Source of the DNA: Bradyrhizobium sp. CCBAU 51627
Lineage (GTDB): Bacteria > Pseudomonadota > Alphaproteobacteria > Rhizobiales > Xanthobacteraceae
DNA length: 64,000 bases
NCBI RefSeq assembly: GCF_028128765.1
Contig: NZ_LBJG01000023.1
Coordinates: 604,579 to 668,578 of the forward strand
Direction: 5' to 3'
Made by a program: the position numbers and the translations under genes. Shown here in pieces: positions 29,901-37,313 of this stretch. A model generated the notes under the pieces. That model saw only the letters and a program-made list of their open reading frames with translations, did not search any database and was not told the DNA's origin. The stretch's first letter is position 1; every line of letters begins with the position of its first letter.

Positions 29901-30104
29901 GTGCAGGCCGTGGTGAACATCGCCTCCGCCAGCAACATGACCACGGTCGCCGAAGGCGTCGAGACCGAGGCGCAGCGCGAGATGCTGCGCACGCTCGGCT
30001 GCACGGAAATGCAGGGCTATCTGTTCAGCAAGCCGAGGCCGGCCGCGGAAGTGCGCGAGCTGTTCGGGCCCCGTGAGGCGATGCCAGTGGCGGCGGTGGC
30101 CTGA
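26994..30104 (+). CDS. Membrane dCache-like / PAS / GGDEF / EAL protein
   Basis: A 1036-residue c-di-GMP signalling protein. A TM helix near residues 27-48 (LWLTLSGALLVAGIFAVTAMAV) and a second near 320-342 (FMITTAALSATVIALILYLII) enclose a periplasmic sensor of Cache type (YLGDIAIYDVNGDLI, ISLFDREGKMLARYP). Two PAS domains follow (about 360-470 and 485-600), then GGDEF with an intact GGDEF motif at 685-689 and EAL starting EALLRWRHP near 813 with ALDDFGTGYSS and VAEGVETE. Both enzymatic domains look complete, so the PAS/Cache input would set the balance. The ATG follows AGGGGCGAGGAA. Two CtrA-type boxes precede it and a diguanylate cyclase gene follows after one base. Confidence 0.92.
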   Translation: MRELFSGMASRLSQAAKGGWDAATRRGPVLWLTLSGALLVAGIFAVTAMAVGEFRERTLTNRERELENTVQLIARHFDQQFEDSDVVAADLIGQMRLPDITSPQMFRERMSGPEANRMLRSKISAISYLGDIAIYDVNGDLINWSRAQPLPKINISARAYFQTFKTDPMAEPVLLESVRSFIIGKWTTIVARRLSLPDGTFVGAMVRRIDPDSYQLYFASVTLAEGTAISLFDREGKMLARYPNNEQLIGRSFKDAPLVQKVLAKGGRQTLRIKSVLDGGERLGSAASLSHFPLIIAATNTTAAALADWRQQTGFMITTAALSATVIALILYLIIRQINRQNRDAQQRLEAERLRLDTALNNMSQGLILYDANGTIVTCNRRYADMFGLSHDVIKPGCHILEAMYHRKERGAFDGDVEEFCTDVMRVVAEGTVSARTHLLPNGRAFQVINTPLAQGGWVATIEEITERRSLEQERDRNYTFLREIIDHIPSQITVKDAQTRRYLLVNRIAEDIFGKAGKTIVGKTATDILPEPDADVVTRDDDAVLQSPDRLLQREQSWKTLTGSQRHTISKRIGICDKAGDPRYIINVIEDVTEQRKAAEKIAHMAHYDPLTDLPNRALFREQIERELEKVAGGGQFALLYIDVDEFKGINDSLGHHVGDELLQAIAGRIRACLKPGDLIARLGGDEFAVIQSGIESSADVLAFVTRIHEAIRRPYHCLGHQLSTDASIGIALAPQDGTDLDQLVKNADLAMYGAKAQGRRTYRFFVPEMDASAKARLTLEQDLRQALVDGGFEIHYQPLVNLHSGVVSGCEALLRWRHPQRGMVSPAEFIPIAEDTGLINELGDWVLRTACNEAATWPAHVRLAVNVSPVQLKCDTLALRIAGALAASGLDPRRLELEITEAVLIRDDEAALSILHQLRSIGVRIALDDFGTGYSSLSYLKRFPFDKIKIDRCFVADIADSGGSPVIVQAVVNIASASNMTTVAEGVETEAQREMLRTLGCTEMQGYLFSKPRPAAEVRELFGPREAMPVAAVA

Positions 30105-30105
30105 G

Positions 30106-31167
30106 ATGGCAAAGCTCAACAGGACTGCTGCCGTCGACGTGGCGGATTCCTACGCGGTGCGGCTGATGCAGCATCTGGTGGTGCCGACCTTCGTGATCGA
30201 CCCGACGCGGCGCGTCGTGATCTGGAACAGGGCGTGCGAGCGGCTGACCGGGGTTGCAGCCTCCGAGGTGATCGGCACCAGCAAGCACTGGCAGGCCTTC
30301 TACGAGACCAAGCGCCCCTGCCTCGCCGATCTGGTCGCGCTGGACCGGCCCGAGCAGTTGCCGGAATTCTATCCGGAATATGCCGCGCGCGGCCACAACG
30401 GCCTCGGCTTTTCCGCGGAGAACTGGTGCGTGATGCCGAAGCTCGGCAACCAGCTTTATCTCGCGATCGATGCGGGCCCGATCCATGACGAGGCCGGCAA
30501 CCTGATCGCGGTGGTGGAGACGCTGCGCGACCTCACCGACCAGAAGCGCGCCGAGACGGCGCTGAAGGAGCTCGCGACCAAGGACGGGCTGACGGGGCTG
30601 TCAAACCGCCGCTCGTTCGACCAGACGCTGATGAGCGAATGGACGCGCGCGCAGCGGACGCAGAAGCCGCTGGCGCTGCTGTTCGCCGACGTCGATCATT
30701 TCAAGCTGTTCAACGACGAGCACGGCCACCAGACCGGCGACGAATGCCTGCGCGCGGTCGCCGGCGTCGTCAGCCGGCATGCGGGACGCCCGCTCGATCT
30801 TGCCAGCCGCTATGGCGGCGAGGAATTCGCGCTGATCCTGCCCGACATGAGCTACGAGGGTGCCTGTGCCATCGCCGAAGAGATCCGCCGTGCCGTCATG
30901 GCCTTGGGGATCGTCCACGGCGCCCATGGGGCCGGCAGCCACGTCACCCTCAGTGTCGGCGTCGCCAGCCACGTCCCCCGCGAGACCGACAGCGCTCCCG
31001 ACCGATTATTGGGCGCGGCCGACCAGGCGCTCTATGCCGCCAAGCGGCTCGGCCGCAACCGCGTCGTCTGCTCCGAGCGGGCCTTGGCCGAATTCGCGGA
31101 CCTCGGACGGGCCGATGTGCCCGTCAGCGGTCAGGTTCCTGGCTCTGCTCCGCGCAAATCGGCCTGA
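30106..31167 (+). CDS. PAS-GGDEF diguanylate cyclase
   Basis: A 353-residue cytoplasmic protein. The N-terminal PAS domain (about 20-145: VPTFVIDPTRRVVIWNRACERLTGV ... VVETLRDLTDQKRAE) is joined by a short helix to a diguanylate cyclase domain with LADVDHFKLFNDEHGH and the active loop GGEEF (YGGEEFALILP). It should make c-di-GMP from GTP. The start codon lies one base after the stop of the large GGDEF-EAL gene, so the two are probably one transcript under the same CtrA-type boxes. Confidence 0.92.
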   Translation: MAKLNRTAAVDVADSYAVRLMQHLVVPTFVIDPTRRVVIWNRACERLTGVAASEVIGTSKHWQAFYETKRPCLADLVALDRPEQLPEFYPEYAARGHNGLGFSAENWCVMPKLGNQLYLAIDAGPIHDEAGNLIAVVETLRDLTDQKRAETALKELATKDGLTGLSNRRSFDQTLMSEWTRAQRTQKPLALLFADVDHFKLFNDEHGHQTGDECLRAVAGVVSRHAGRPLDLASRYGGEEFALILPDMSYEGACAIAEEIRRAVMALGIVHGAHGAGSHVTLSVGVASHVPRETDSAPDRLLGAADQALYAAKRLGRNRVVCSERALAEFADLGRADVPVSGQVPGSAPRKSA

Positions 31168-31234
31168 AGCACGGCTCATCCCGCGGCAAGACCGGTTGCC
31201 CGCCCCTCGCCATTAGGCTAAATGAGGCCTCGTT

Positions 31235-31311
31235 GCGCCCGTAGCTCAGCTGGATAGAGCGTTGCCCTCCGAAGGCAAAGGTCACACGTTCGAATCGTGT
31301 CGGGCGCGCCA
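31235..31311 (+). tRNA. tRNA-Arg (anticodon CCG)
   Basis: Full cloverleaf: acceptor GCGCCCG pairs with CGGGCGC, D-arm GCTCAGCTGGATAGAGC, anticodon arm TTGCC-CTCCGAA-GGCAA giving anticodon CCG (reads CGG), and T-arm ACACG-TTCGAAT-CGTGT. CCA is encoded. Seventy-seven bases. The region immediately downstream is decayed foreign-looking sequence, a common situation at tRNA 3' ends used by integrating elements. Confidence 0.95.
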
Positions 31312-31475
31312 CTTCGGTACATGCTATTGCAGCCTAAATCGGTCGCTTCTTCGATTTGATCCTGTCAATTGAGTGCACCGTAATCTGTCGTTTGCCGATC
31401 GGCGTCCTTGGCACCCATACGCCAAATCTAGCCAATCTGACGCCTTTGACGACGATACTGAACGCTGCCGCGCGA

Positions 31476-31856
31476 TTATTTGGCTGGCATGGGATCTGGC
31501 ACGGGAACCACGACCGCCGATGCGGCTTGGATCATGTTGAACCGCAGCACTTCCTCGAAAACGCGGTTGCGCGCCTTCGCGTCGGTAATCAGCGAGGCGG
31601 CCGGCAACACATGGAGGTGCAACGGGATATTGTCGTCTGAGCCAATGACGAAGTCGTCATAGACCACCCGTTCGCTTAGCGACCTCCGTCTCGACGCCGA
31701 CCTCGCGGACGATCTTCGCTAGGGTCTCGTCGCTGTAGATGCTGGAGTAGGACAGGAATTTGTCGTCTACGAGCCAGACATTGTTCTCGCGTATATCCCT
31801 GCCGTCGCTGTGTTTTTTCGGGATGCGGTATGGACGGCCGGCGGTTCGAGTGCCTG
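31476..31856 (-). pseudogene. Degenerate gene downstream of tRNA-Arg, two out-of-frame segments
   Basis: On the minus strand two open segments in different frames abut at about 31670. The upstream one reads YRIPKKHSDGRDI, then NVWLVDDKFLSYSSIYSDETL and has no start codon; the downstream one reads VVYDDFVIGSDDNIPLHLHVLP ... VVVPVPDPMPAK with a stop. Both have protein-like composition without rich Arg runs of shadow frames. The first segment faintly recalls the C-terminal part of large HSP90-like ATPases of accessory regions, but I do not firmly recognise it. Likely a decayed accessory gene linked to insertion at the tRNA. Confidence 0.5.
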
Positions 31857-32726
31857 TCAGGCACCTCTTTCATCCGCGACCGCAATCCGTACCTGCACGT
31901 CCCTTGGCTTGGCCAGATAAGGCGCTGAGGTCACCAGGACATCGGCGCCGGCCGCGGCATAGGCTGCAGCATTCGCCGCATTGACGCCGCCGGCAGCAGC
32001 GATGACAGGGCGCTCGCGCGCATAGGCCATGGACGCCATGCGCTTGACCAACGCAGCGACCTCGGCCGGTGAAAACTTCTCCGCCTGGATCACGTCGAAA
32101 CCGGCGACCGCCGCAGCAAGCGCGGCATCGGCCGTCTTCACCTCGATCACGAGCTTCTTCTCCGGCGCGGCCTGGCGCAAACGTTCGACCGCCTGAAACA
32201 GCGGCAGCTCGCCGAGAAACGCGCGGTGCTCGGGAAACACCAGAACGGTCTCGGACAGGCCGAGCCGATGCATTACGGCGCCGCCGGCCTTCACCGCCGC
32301 GACGGCAAGGCGCTTGGTGCCGGGCACGTTCTTGCGCGTGCAAGCGACCGCAATCTGCGGCGCGACCGTCCTCGCCGCGTTGACGATGGCGCGGGTCTCG
32401 CTGGCGACACCCGACCAGATTTCGATCAGGGTCTGCGCGACCTTCCAGCTCCGCAGCAGGCCAGCGGCCGGACCGTGGGCATCGAGGATCGGCGCACCCT
32501 GCTCCAATGTCGCACCGGATGCGGCGAACAGCTCGACCTCGCAGCCGGCGAGCGCGATGATCGCGGCAGCATCCTCGGCGAGCGCCAGCACCATGGGCGA
32601 GCGTGCGGCAAATTGCATGACGCCGATGGCCCCGCCGATTCCGAGTGCTTCGGTGGTCAGATCGCCGTAAGGGACGTCGTCCTCCAGCAGGCGTTCCAGC
32701 TCGGCACGCGATGCGACGGTTGTCAT
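31857..32726 (-). CDS. modD: ModD, putative pyrophosphorylase of molybdenum transport loci
   Basis: A 289-residue protein of the ModD family, related to nicotinate-nucleotide pyrophosphorylase (QPRTase fold). Matching blocks: EDDVPYGDLTTEALGI, ACTRKNVPGTKRLAVAAVKAGGAVMHRLGLSETVLVF (Arg/Lys phosphate-binding stretch), KLVIEVKTADAALAA, FDVIQAEKFSP and VIAAAGGVNAANAAAYAAAGADVLVTSAPYLAKP. Normally modD is the last gene of modABCD; its precise role in molybdate metabolism is not settled. Here modBC are absent and only a broken modA lies divergent. Chosen ATG follows GGAAAGAG. Confidence 0.88.
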   Translation of the reverse strand: MTTVASRAELERLLEDDVPYGDLTTEALGIGGAIGVMQFAARSPMVLALAEDAAAIIALAGCEVELFAASGATLEQGAPILDAHGPAAGLLRSWKVAQTLIEIWSGVASETRAIVNAARTVAPQIAVACTRKNVPGTKRLAVAAVKAGGAVMHRLGLSETVLVFPEHRAFLGELPLFQAVERLRQAAPEKKLVIEVKTADAALAAAVAGFDVIQAEKFSPAEVAALVKRMASMAYARERPVIAAAGGVNAANAAAYAAAGADVLVTSAPYLAKPRDVQVRIAVADERGA

Positions 32727-32963
32727 GTCGCTCTTCCTTTCATTGGTGTCAGCTAGCCAACCCATTTGTCGCAAACCCGACACGGATCGTCGGCCCTGCC
32801 GTCGCAAGGGACAGGGAGTTGCGCTTTTTGACGATCATTTCTGCAAGGCGCACACCAGACTCCGCCTGCCCTATCCGGCACGCAGATTGCTGAGCCAATG
32901 ATGATCGGCGCCTCGCGGCAATTGGGCTCGCGCGGAGGTGGTTACCGTCCGCTGGAGTTCATC

Positions 32964-33130
32964 ATGAAACGGTTTCGTACGATCACCGCCGCCGCAGGGT
33001 TGCTCCTCGCGTGCGCCGAGGCGCAGGCCGCGCAGACGAACGTCGCCGTGGCCGCCAACTTCACCGATGCCGCGAAGGAGATCGCCGCCGTCTTCAGGCA
33101 GAAGATGGGACACGAGTCGCGCTCAACTTG
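32964..33130 (+). pseudogene. Truncated molybdate-binding protein gene (modA remnant)
   Basis: An ATG opens a signal peptide (MKRFRTITAAAGLLLACAEAQA) followed by the start of a mature ModA, AAQTNVAVAANFTDAAKEIAAVFRQKMGHE. After this the conserved LSFGASGQFYTQI continuation is lost; the frame runs on into unrelated residues and a shifted frame contains ALNLSASLQKDSVAL. Only about 50 of the usual 250 residues survive, so the product cannot bind molybdate. It lies divergent from an intact modD, marking a collapsed mod locus. Confidence 0.8.
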
Positions 33131-33288
33131 TCAGCATCGCTGCAAAAAGATTCCGTCGCACTTGCACGCTTTGTCATCCGGTTCGCGGAATTTGGCTTCG
33201 GAATGGGCGTCACGCACGAAAGTGGAATTACCGCATTGATCCAGCGCAAATCGGCAAAGTTTCTTTGGCGATCGGCACCTGCCGCTGA

Positions 33289-34128
33289 TCACACGTGCTG
33301 CCCTCCGTTGATCGGTACTTCCGCACCTGTGACGTAGCTGGCCGCATCCGAGCACAGGAAGAAGATCACCTTGGCAACCTCGTCCGGCGTACCGACACGA
33401 TGCAGCGGGATGATCGGCGCCAGTTGAGCCTCGGTCTCCGGCGACAGGATATCGGTCTTGATCTCGCCGGGCGCAATGGCGTTGACGCGAATCCCGAACG
33501 GCGCGTAGTCGTGCGCCATCTCGCGAGTGAGGCACGCGAGGGCGGCTTTCGACGTCGCATAGGCGGTGCCGGCAAACGGATGCACCCGCGATCCCACGAT
33601 CGAGGTGACGTTGACGATCGATCCGGCGGCGCGCTTCAACTCCTCCACGAGGCCCTGCGCAAACAGGATCGGTGCGAGCAGGTTGACGTGGAACACGCTC
33701 ATCCAGGTTTCCACCGGCGTCGTCAGCGAATTGAGCCGCGAGCCATCGGCGGACTTGGGCGAGATGCCGGCGTTGTTGATCAACGCATGCAGCGGTCCGC
33801 CCTCGAGCCGCTCCTTGATCTCCGCCACCGCGAGCGGCAGCGCGCGATGGTCGCTCAATTCAACCTGCACATGGTTGTCCGTCCCGGAATCCCAAGGACA
33901 TCGCTCGCCATCGAAGGGCTGCCGGGAGCAGGTGATGATCCGCCAGCCGGCCTCGGAGAAGAGCTTTCCCGTCGCATGGCCGATGCCCCGGGATGCACCG
34001 GTCAGTACGAGCGTCTTCCGCTCGCTGCCTCGTGCGCGCGACTTGTCGCCGTGAAACGGGCACAGGGCAACATCGGGCGCGGACCTACCGCCCGGCGCAG
34101 CATCGCGATCCAGCAGATCGAGCGTCAC
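33289..34128 (-). CDS. SDR family oxidoreductase
   Basis: A classical short-chain dehydrogenase. TGASRGIGHATGKLF is the NAD(P)-binding motif, NNAG(ISPKSADG) the structural motif, Ser in VNVTSIVGSR and YATSKAALAC the catalytic YxxxK; GQHV end and NAIAPGEIKTDIL fit. The 40 residues before the Rossmann motif are unusual; the ATG used gives 279 residues, but a shorter start within that leader is possible. It sits between the modA remnant and the YqeB-type gene and its substrate is unknown. Confidence 0.85.
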   Translation of the reverse strand: MTLDLLDRDAAPGGRSAPDVALCPFHGDKSRARGSERKTLVLTGASRGIGHATGKLFSEAGWRIITCSRQPFDGERCPWDSGTDNHVQVELSDHRALPLAVAEIKERLEGGPLHALINNAGISPKSADGSRLNSLTTPVETWMSVFHVNLLAPILFAQGLVEELKRAAGSIVNVTSIVGSRVHPFAGTAYATSKAALACLTREMAHDYAPFGIRVNAIAPGEIKTDILSPETEAQLAPIIPLHRVGTPDEVAKVIFFLCSDAASYVTGAEVPINGGQHV

Positions 34129-34429
34129 GTCAGCTCCTCACTGCGTCCGATCGGACGCCCGACAATTACGACAGGGCCAACTTTGCAGGAATTGGGCCAT
34201 GCTCCAATCGTTGAGGCTTTTCCAGCTTGATGTCGGCTTTTCGACACGATGCAAGGTTTGCAACACGCTCGCGTGTGCTTTCGGACCAGATCGACGCCCG
34301 ACGGCTTCGTGAATGTTGATCGGCAGTTGAGAGCTCTTTTTCAATCGTTCCAAATGGCCCGGCTCTTGCTCTTCCTGTTCCGAGCCGGCTCGCGCCTTGC
34401 TGCACAATTCTCTGCAACCGTGGTTTCAA

Positions 34430-35266
34430 ATGTCCCAGCCGAACGACCAACGACTCTTTGTTGTTATCCTCGGCACCAACGAGATCGCCTCCGCGATCGG
34501 CATTCAACTCGTCCGCGCGGGATATTGTGTGGTGCTGTCCCACGATCCCGATCCACCTGTAATCCGACGCAAGATGGCCTTTCACGACGCGCTCTACACC
34601 GACACCGCACAGCTCGAGGAGTTCGTGGCGGAACGCGTGGACGACGGCGTGCAGGTCTATCAGGCACTGGGCCGGCCGCCGCACGTCATGGTCACCTGGC
34701 TCGGGCTGCTTGATCTGCTGCCGGTACGTCACATCGACCTTCTGGTCGATGCGCGCCTGCAGAAGCGTCGGATCACGCCCGACCTTCGGCGGCTCGCTCG
34801 CTTGACGATCGGGCTCGGCCCCGGCTTCTCGACGAACTTCAATTGCGACGTCGCAGTGGAGACAAGGCCCGGCAAGATCGGGCTCATCACAGACACGCGC
34901 TGGACCGATGCGGCCGACGGCGTCGCAAGTTCGCTGGGCGAGGTAGGTGCGGAACGCTTCGTCTACTCGCGGCTTTCGGGACGCTGGCACACGCCGATCG
35001 AGATCGGCACCCGCGTCTATCGCGACCTCGTGCTCGGCCATCTCTCCGGCGTTCCGGTGCTCGCGCCGCGCGACGGCATGCTGCGCGGCATCGCCCGCGA
35101 CGGCACCGATGTGCCGGCCGGCGTCAAGCTGGTGGAGGTCGATCCGCGCGGCCGTGATGCCCAATGGACCGGAACGGACGACCGCGGACGCGCCATCGCC
35201 AACGCCACCATCGTCGCCGTCAGACTCCACGCCGCACGACGTATCACGCAACGGGATCCGGCATGA
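34430..35266 (+). CDS. YqeB/EF2563-type molybdenum hydroxylase accessory protein
   Basis: A 278-residue protein resembling the YqeB family found with selenium-dependent or other molybdenum hydroxylases. Matching features: a Rossmann-like start (FVVILGTNEIASAIGIQLVRAGYCVVLSHDPDPPVIRRKMAFHDALY), DLLVDARLQKRRITPD, TIGLGPGFSTNFNCDVAVET, and the end APRDGMLRGIARDGTDVPAGVKLVEVDPRG. The usual GGGDLA motif reads GTNEIA here. Such proteins are thought to help insert or modify the molybdenum cofactor. The following Bfd-like gene overlaps its stop by four bases. The 300 bases before it, up to the SDR gene, show no gene, only a GAGCCGGCTC hairpin. Confidence 0.78.
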   Translation: MSQPNDQRLFVVILGTNEIASAIGIQLVRAGYCVVLSHDPDPPVIRRKMAFHDALYTDTAQLEEFVAERVDDGVQVYQALGRPPHVMVTWLGLLDLLPVRHIDLLVDARLQKRRITPDLRRLARLTIGLGPGFSTNFNCDVAVETRPGKIGLITDTRWTDAADGVASSLGEVGAERFVYSRLSGRWHTPIEIGTRVYRDLVLGHLSGVPVLAPRDGMLRGIARDGTDVPAGVKLVEVDPRGRDAQWTGTDDRGRAIANATIVAVRLHAARRITQRDPA

Positions 35267-35523
35267 TTGTCTGTTCCTGCAACATCATCAGCGATCACGA
35301 CATCAGGGGTGTAGTCGTCGCGACGGACGACGCACTGTTTTCGCCCGCTCAGGTCTACGACTGCCTGGGATGCACCGTCAGTTGCGGACGATGCTCGCAA
35401 TCCGTGAGACGGATCATCGAGGAGTTGCCGCCTCGTGGAGTCGAATACACGAAGTACCCAGGCGCGGACCCGCTGATATCAAACTCCTCGGTCATCCCGG
35501 CTATGATCGATTCTCGGATATAG
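35263..35523 (+). CDS. Bfd-like [2Fe-2S] ferredoxin
   Basis: An 86-residue protein starting MIVCSCNIISDHDIRGVV, the opening of bacterioferritin-associated ferredoxins (Cys4, Cys6). The second Cys pair is in DCLGCTVSCGRCSQSV, Cys41 and Cys44, with extra Cys at 34 and 37; Bfd normally has 31 residues between the pairs, here 34. The C-terminal 25 residues are beyond the usual Bfd length of about 64. Translationally coupled (ATGA) to the YqeB-type gene, so it may deliver electrons or iron-sulfur chemistry to a molybdenum enzyme rather than to bacterioferritin, which is absent nearby. That role is inference. Confidence 0.8.
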   Translation: MIVCSCNIISDHDIRGVVVATDDALFSPAQVYDCLGCTVSCGRCSQSVRRIIEELPPRGVEYTKYPGADPLISNSSVIPAMIDSRI

Positions 35524-35813
35524 TCCGACTCTCGGACAGAGTGTCTTTTATCCGTGCACACTTGAACCGACAATTTTTCTGAGGTTGCCCCCTTCATCGT
35601 CGGCGGCCGGATCGAGCGCCAGGGGATCCGCGAATGCTATCGCGCGCGATCGTTCAAAAAAGCAGTCTGGCGTAGAAAATCGCGCATGGCGTGCTCCTTG
35701 TCTTTTGGCGCCCCCTTGCCAGCTTCGCTTGCTGGCGGGGCAGGAGCACGGCCGGACCATCCCATTAGCGGATATTCCGAGGAATACTGAAGCCTCGCTT
35801 TCCGGCATATGGC

Positions 35814-36896
35814 TCACAGCAGCTTTGTCAGCACCGCGACCAGTTCCGCCTGCCGGTGCACGCCGGTCTTGGCGAAGATGCTGCGGAGCTGGCTCCGCGC
35901 GGTTTCCTTTGCGATCCCGAATTGGTCGGCGACTTTTTCCAAAGGCTCGCCGAAAGCCAGTTGGGTCGCAAGCCTGGCTTCCGCGCCGGTCAGGCGAAAT
36001 GCCGACCGCAGGGTCATTTCAGGCGTTCGAGGCCTGGAGTCGGGATCGATCAGAATAACCATGGCCTGGCAATCGGCCAGGGCATTGGCAGTCGAGTTTG
36101 AAAGCCTCGCGGGGTACGCCAGCAAGGGCCGGCGTGACGCACGAGGCAACGCGATCGGAGCGGAAAGCCCGCCTGTCGAACGCCACAACAGACTCTGAAT
36201 GGCACCGTCCAGGGCCGTCGTCGCCCGCGTATCTTTTGCAACCAGCTTGCCCCTTACAATCTTGACGTCATCGACCAAAAGGAGTTCAGCCGACCGATTG
36301 GCCTTGAAGACGTTGCCATGGCGGTTGACCAGAACCACCGCAGTGCCGCTCATCTCAAAGGCTTCCAACGCGCCGGCGGCGGCGGAAGCGCCCATAGCGC
36401 GAGCGATTGCGGCGCCGGTCGAAAGCCGGCTTGATAATCGCGCCAACTCGTCCTTCTCCTCTGCCGAAAATGGTCCTTGATCGATCGTTCGCTGGATTGC
36501 CACAGCCCACAGATCATCGCCGCAAGCGACCTTGACGCCGGCGTACCAGCGCAGGCGATGCGGTGCGAGGAACTCCTGGTAGAATGGATGTTTAGCTATC
36601 GTATCCGCGCTATGGCCGTCGAAGTCATCCGCGACCCCGCGTTTCGTAATGATCGGAATGGCGCGCATTCGCTCATCGCGCAGATGCCATCCGTCCCGAA
36701 AATACTCGTCCATCGCTCCCGAAACCGTTTCGGTAAATGGAACATTCGAAAGGACGCCGCCCGTAATGGGCACCAGGATCGCGCCGCGGCTCCCGGTGGC
36801 CAAGGCTATGGAATCGAGCGCCTTCACCCAGCGCGCGGGGTCAACGCCTGCCTCGACGAACTCCTGCTCGACAGGTTCGAAATTCCGGGCCGGCAA
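35814..36896 (-). CDS. LuxR-type HTH transcriptional regulator with sensor domain
   Basis: A 360-residue regulator. The last 65 residues (LTGAEARLATQLAFGEPLEKVADQFGIAKETARSQLRSIFAKTGVHRQAELVAVL) are a clear GerE/LuxR helix-turn-helix. Residues 180-290 look like a PAS-type sensor (GTAVVLVNRHGNVFKANRSAELLL), and the first 150 residues have a GAF-like pattern. No phospho-acceptor receiver domain is present, so it is probably ligand-controlled. No neighbour points to the regulon; the autotransporter gene downstream runs the same direction but is separated by an IS66 remnant. Confidence 0.85.
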   Translation of the reverse strand: MPARNFEPVEQEFVEAGVDPARWVKALDSIALATGSRGAILVPITGGVLSNVPFTETVSGAMDEYFRDGWHLRDERMRAIPIITKRGVADDFDGHSADTIAKHPFYQEFLAPHRLRWYAGVKVACGDDLWAVAIQRTIDQGPFSAEEKDELARLSSRLSTGAAIARAMGASAAAGALEAFEMSGTAVVLVNRHGNVFKANRSAELLLVDDVKIVRGKLVAKDTRATTALDGAIQSLLWRSTGGLSAPIALPRASRRPLLAYPARLSNSTANALADCQAMVILIDPDSRPRTPEMTLRSAFRLTGAEARLATQLAFGEPLEKVADQFGIAKETARSQLRSIFAKTGVHRQAELVAVLTKLL

Positions 36897-37035
36897 GGAA
36901 TCTCCCGCACAACGAACTTAGATCCGTAGCATCTTTACAAAATAACCTTGGGTCAACCGGAAGGCAATAAACCATCTCGAAATTGCGCTCCCTCCTTAAC
37001 CCAAACGGGTGAAGACCTCGCAATGGCCGGCAGGT

Positions 37036-37295
37036 GTGATCGGAGCCGAAATCGGACGGAGCGCTCGACCCGTTATTGTTGTCGAGCTCGATCCGGCCAT
37101 CCTCGATGAAGCGCGTCAGGCCCTCCCAGCGTGAGAGCGCTTAGCGGAGGGCGTTGGCCACCTTGCTCTTTTGGCTGATCACGTGAGCTTTGCGCGGAGC
37201 CATCGTTCGAAGGCTTCCGCCAGCGGCCGGCTCTTCTGCTGGCGGACGCGGCGGCGCTCGTCGTCATCGTCGATCCGGAACAACGGCCACGAGGA
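37036..37295 (-). mobile_element. IS66-family transposase (TnpC) remnant
   Basis: On the minus strand one frame reads ERRRVRQQKSRPLAEAFERWLRAKL then a stop; the next frame continues VISQKSKVANALR-stop-ALSRWEGLTRFIEDGRIELDNNN. This is the C-terminal region of the IS66 DDE transposase (family pattern SRPLAEAFERWL ... SKLAEAIRYALSRWEGLTRFIDDGRIEIDSN). Two stops and a frameshift show it is dead; no inverted repeats or other IS66 genes are seen. It occupies most of the 417-base gap between the LuxR-type and autotransporter genes. Confidence 0.8.
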
Positions 37296-37313
37296 AGTCA
37301 GGGCAAGTACGTC

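Noticed and set aside
31235..31311. Direct repeat of the tRNA-Arg 3' end that would mark an attachment site
   Set aside because: By eye I find no second copy of the T-arm/acceptor sequence within the window, so no att site is annotated.
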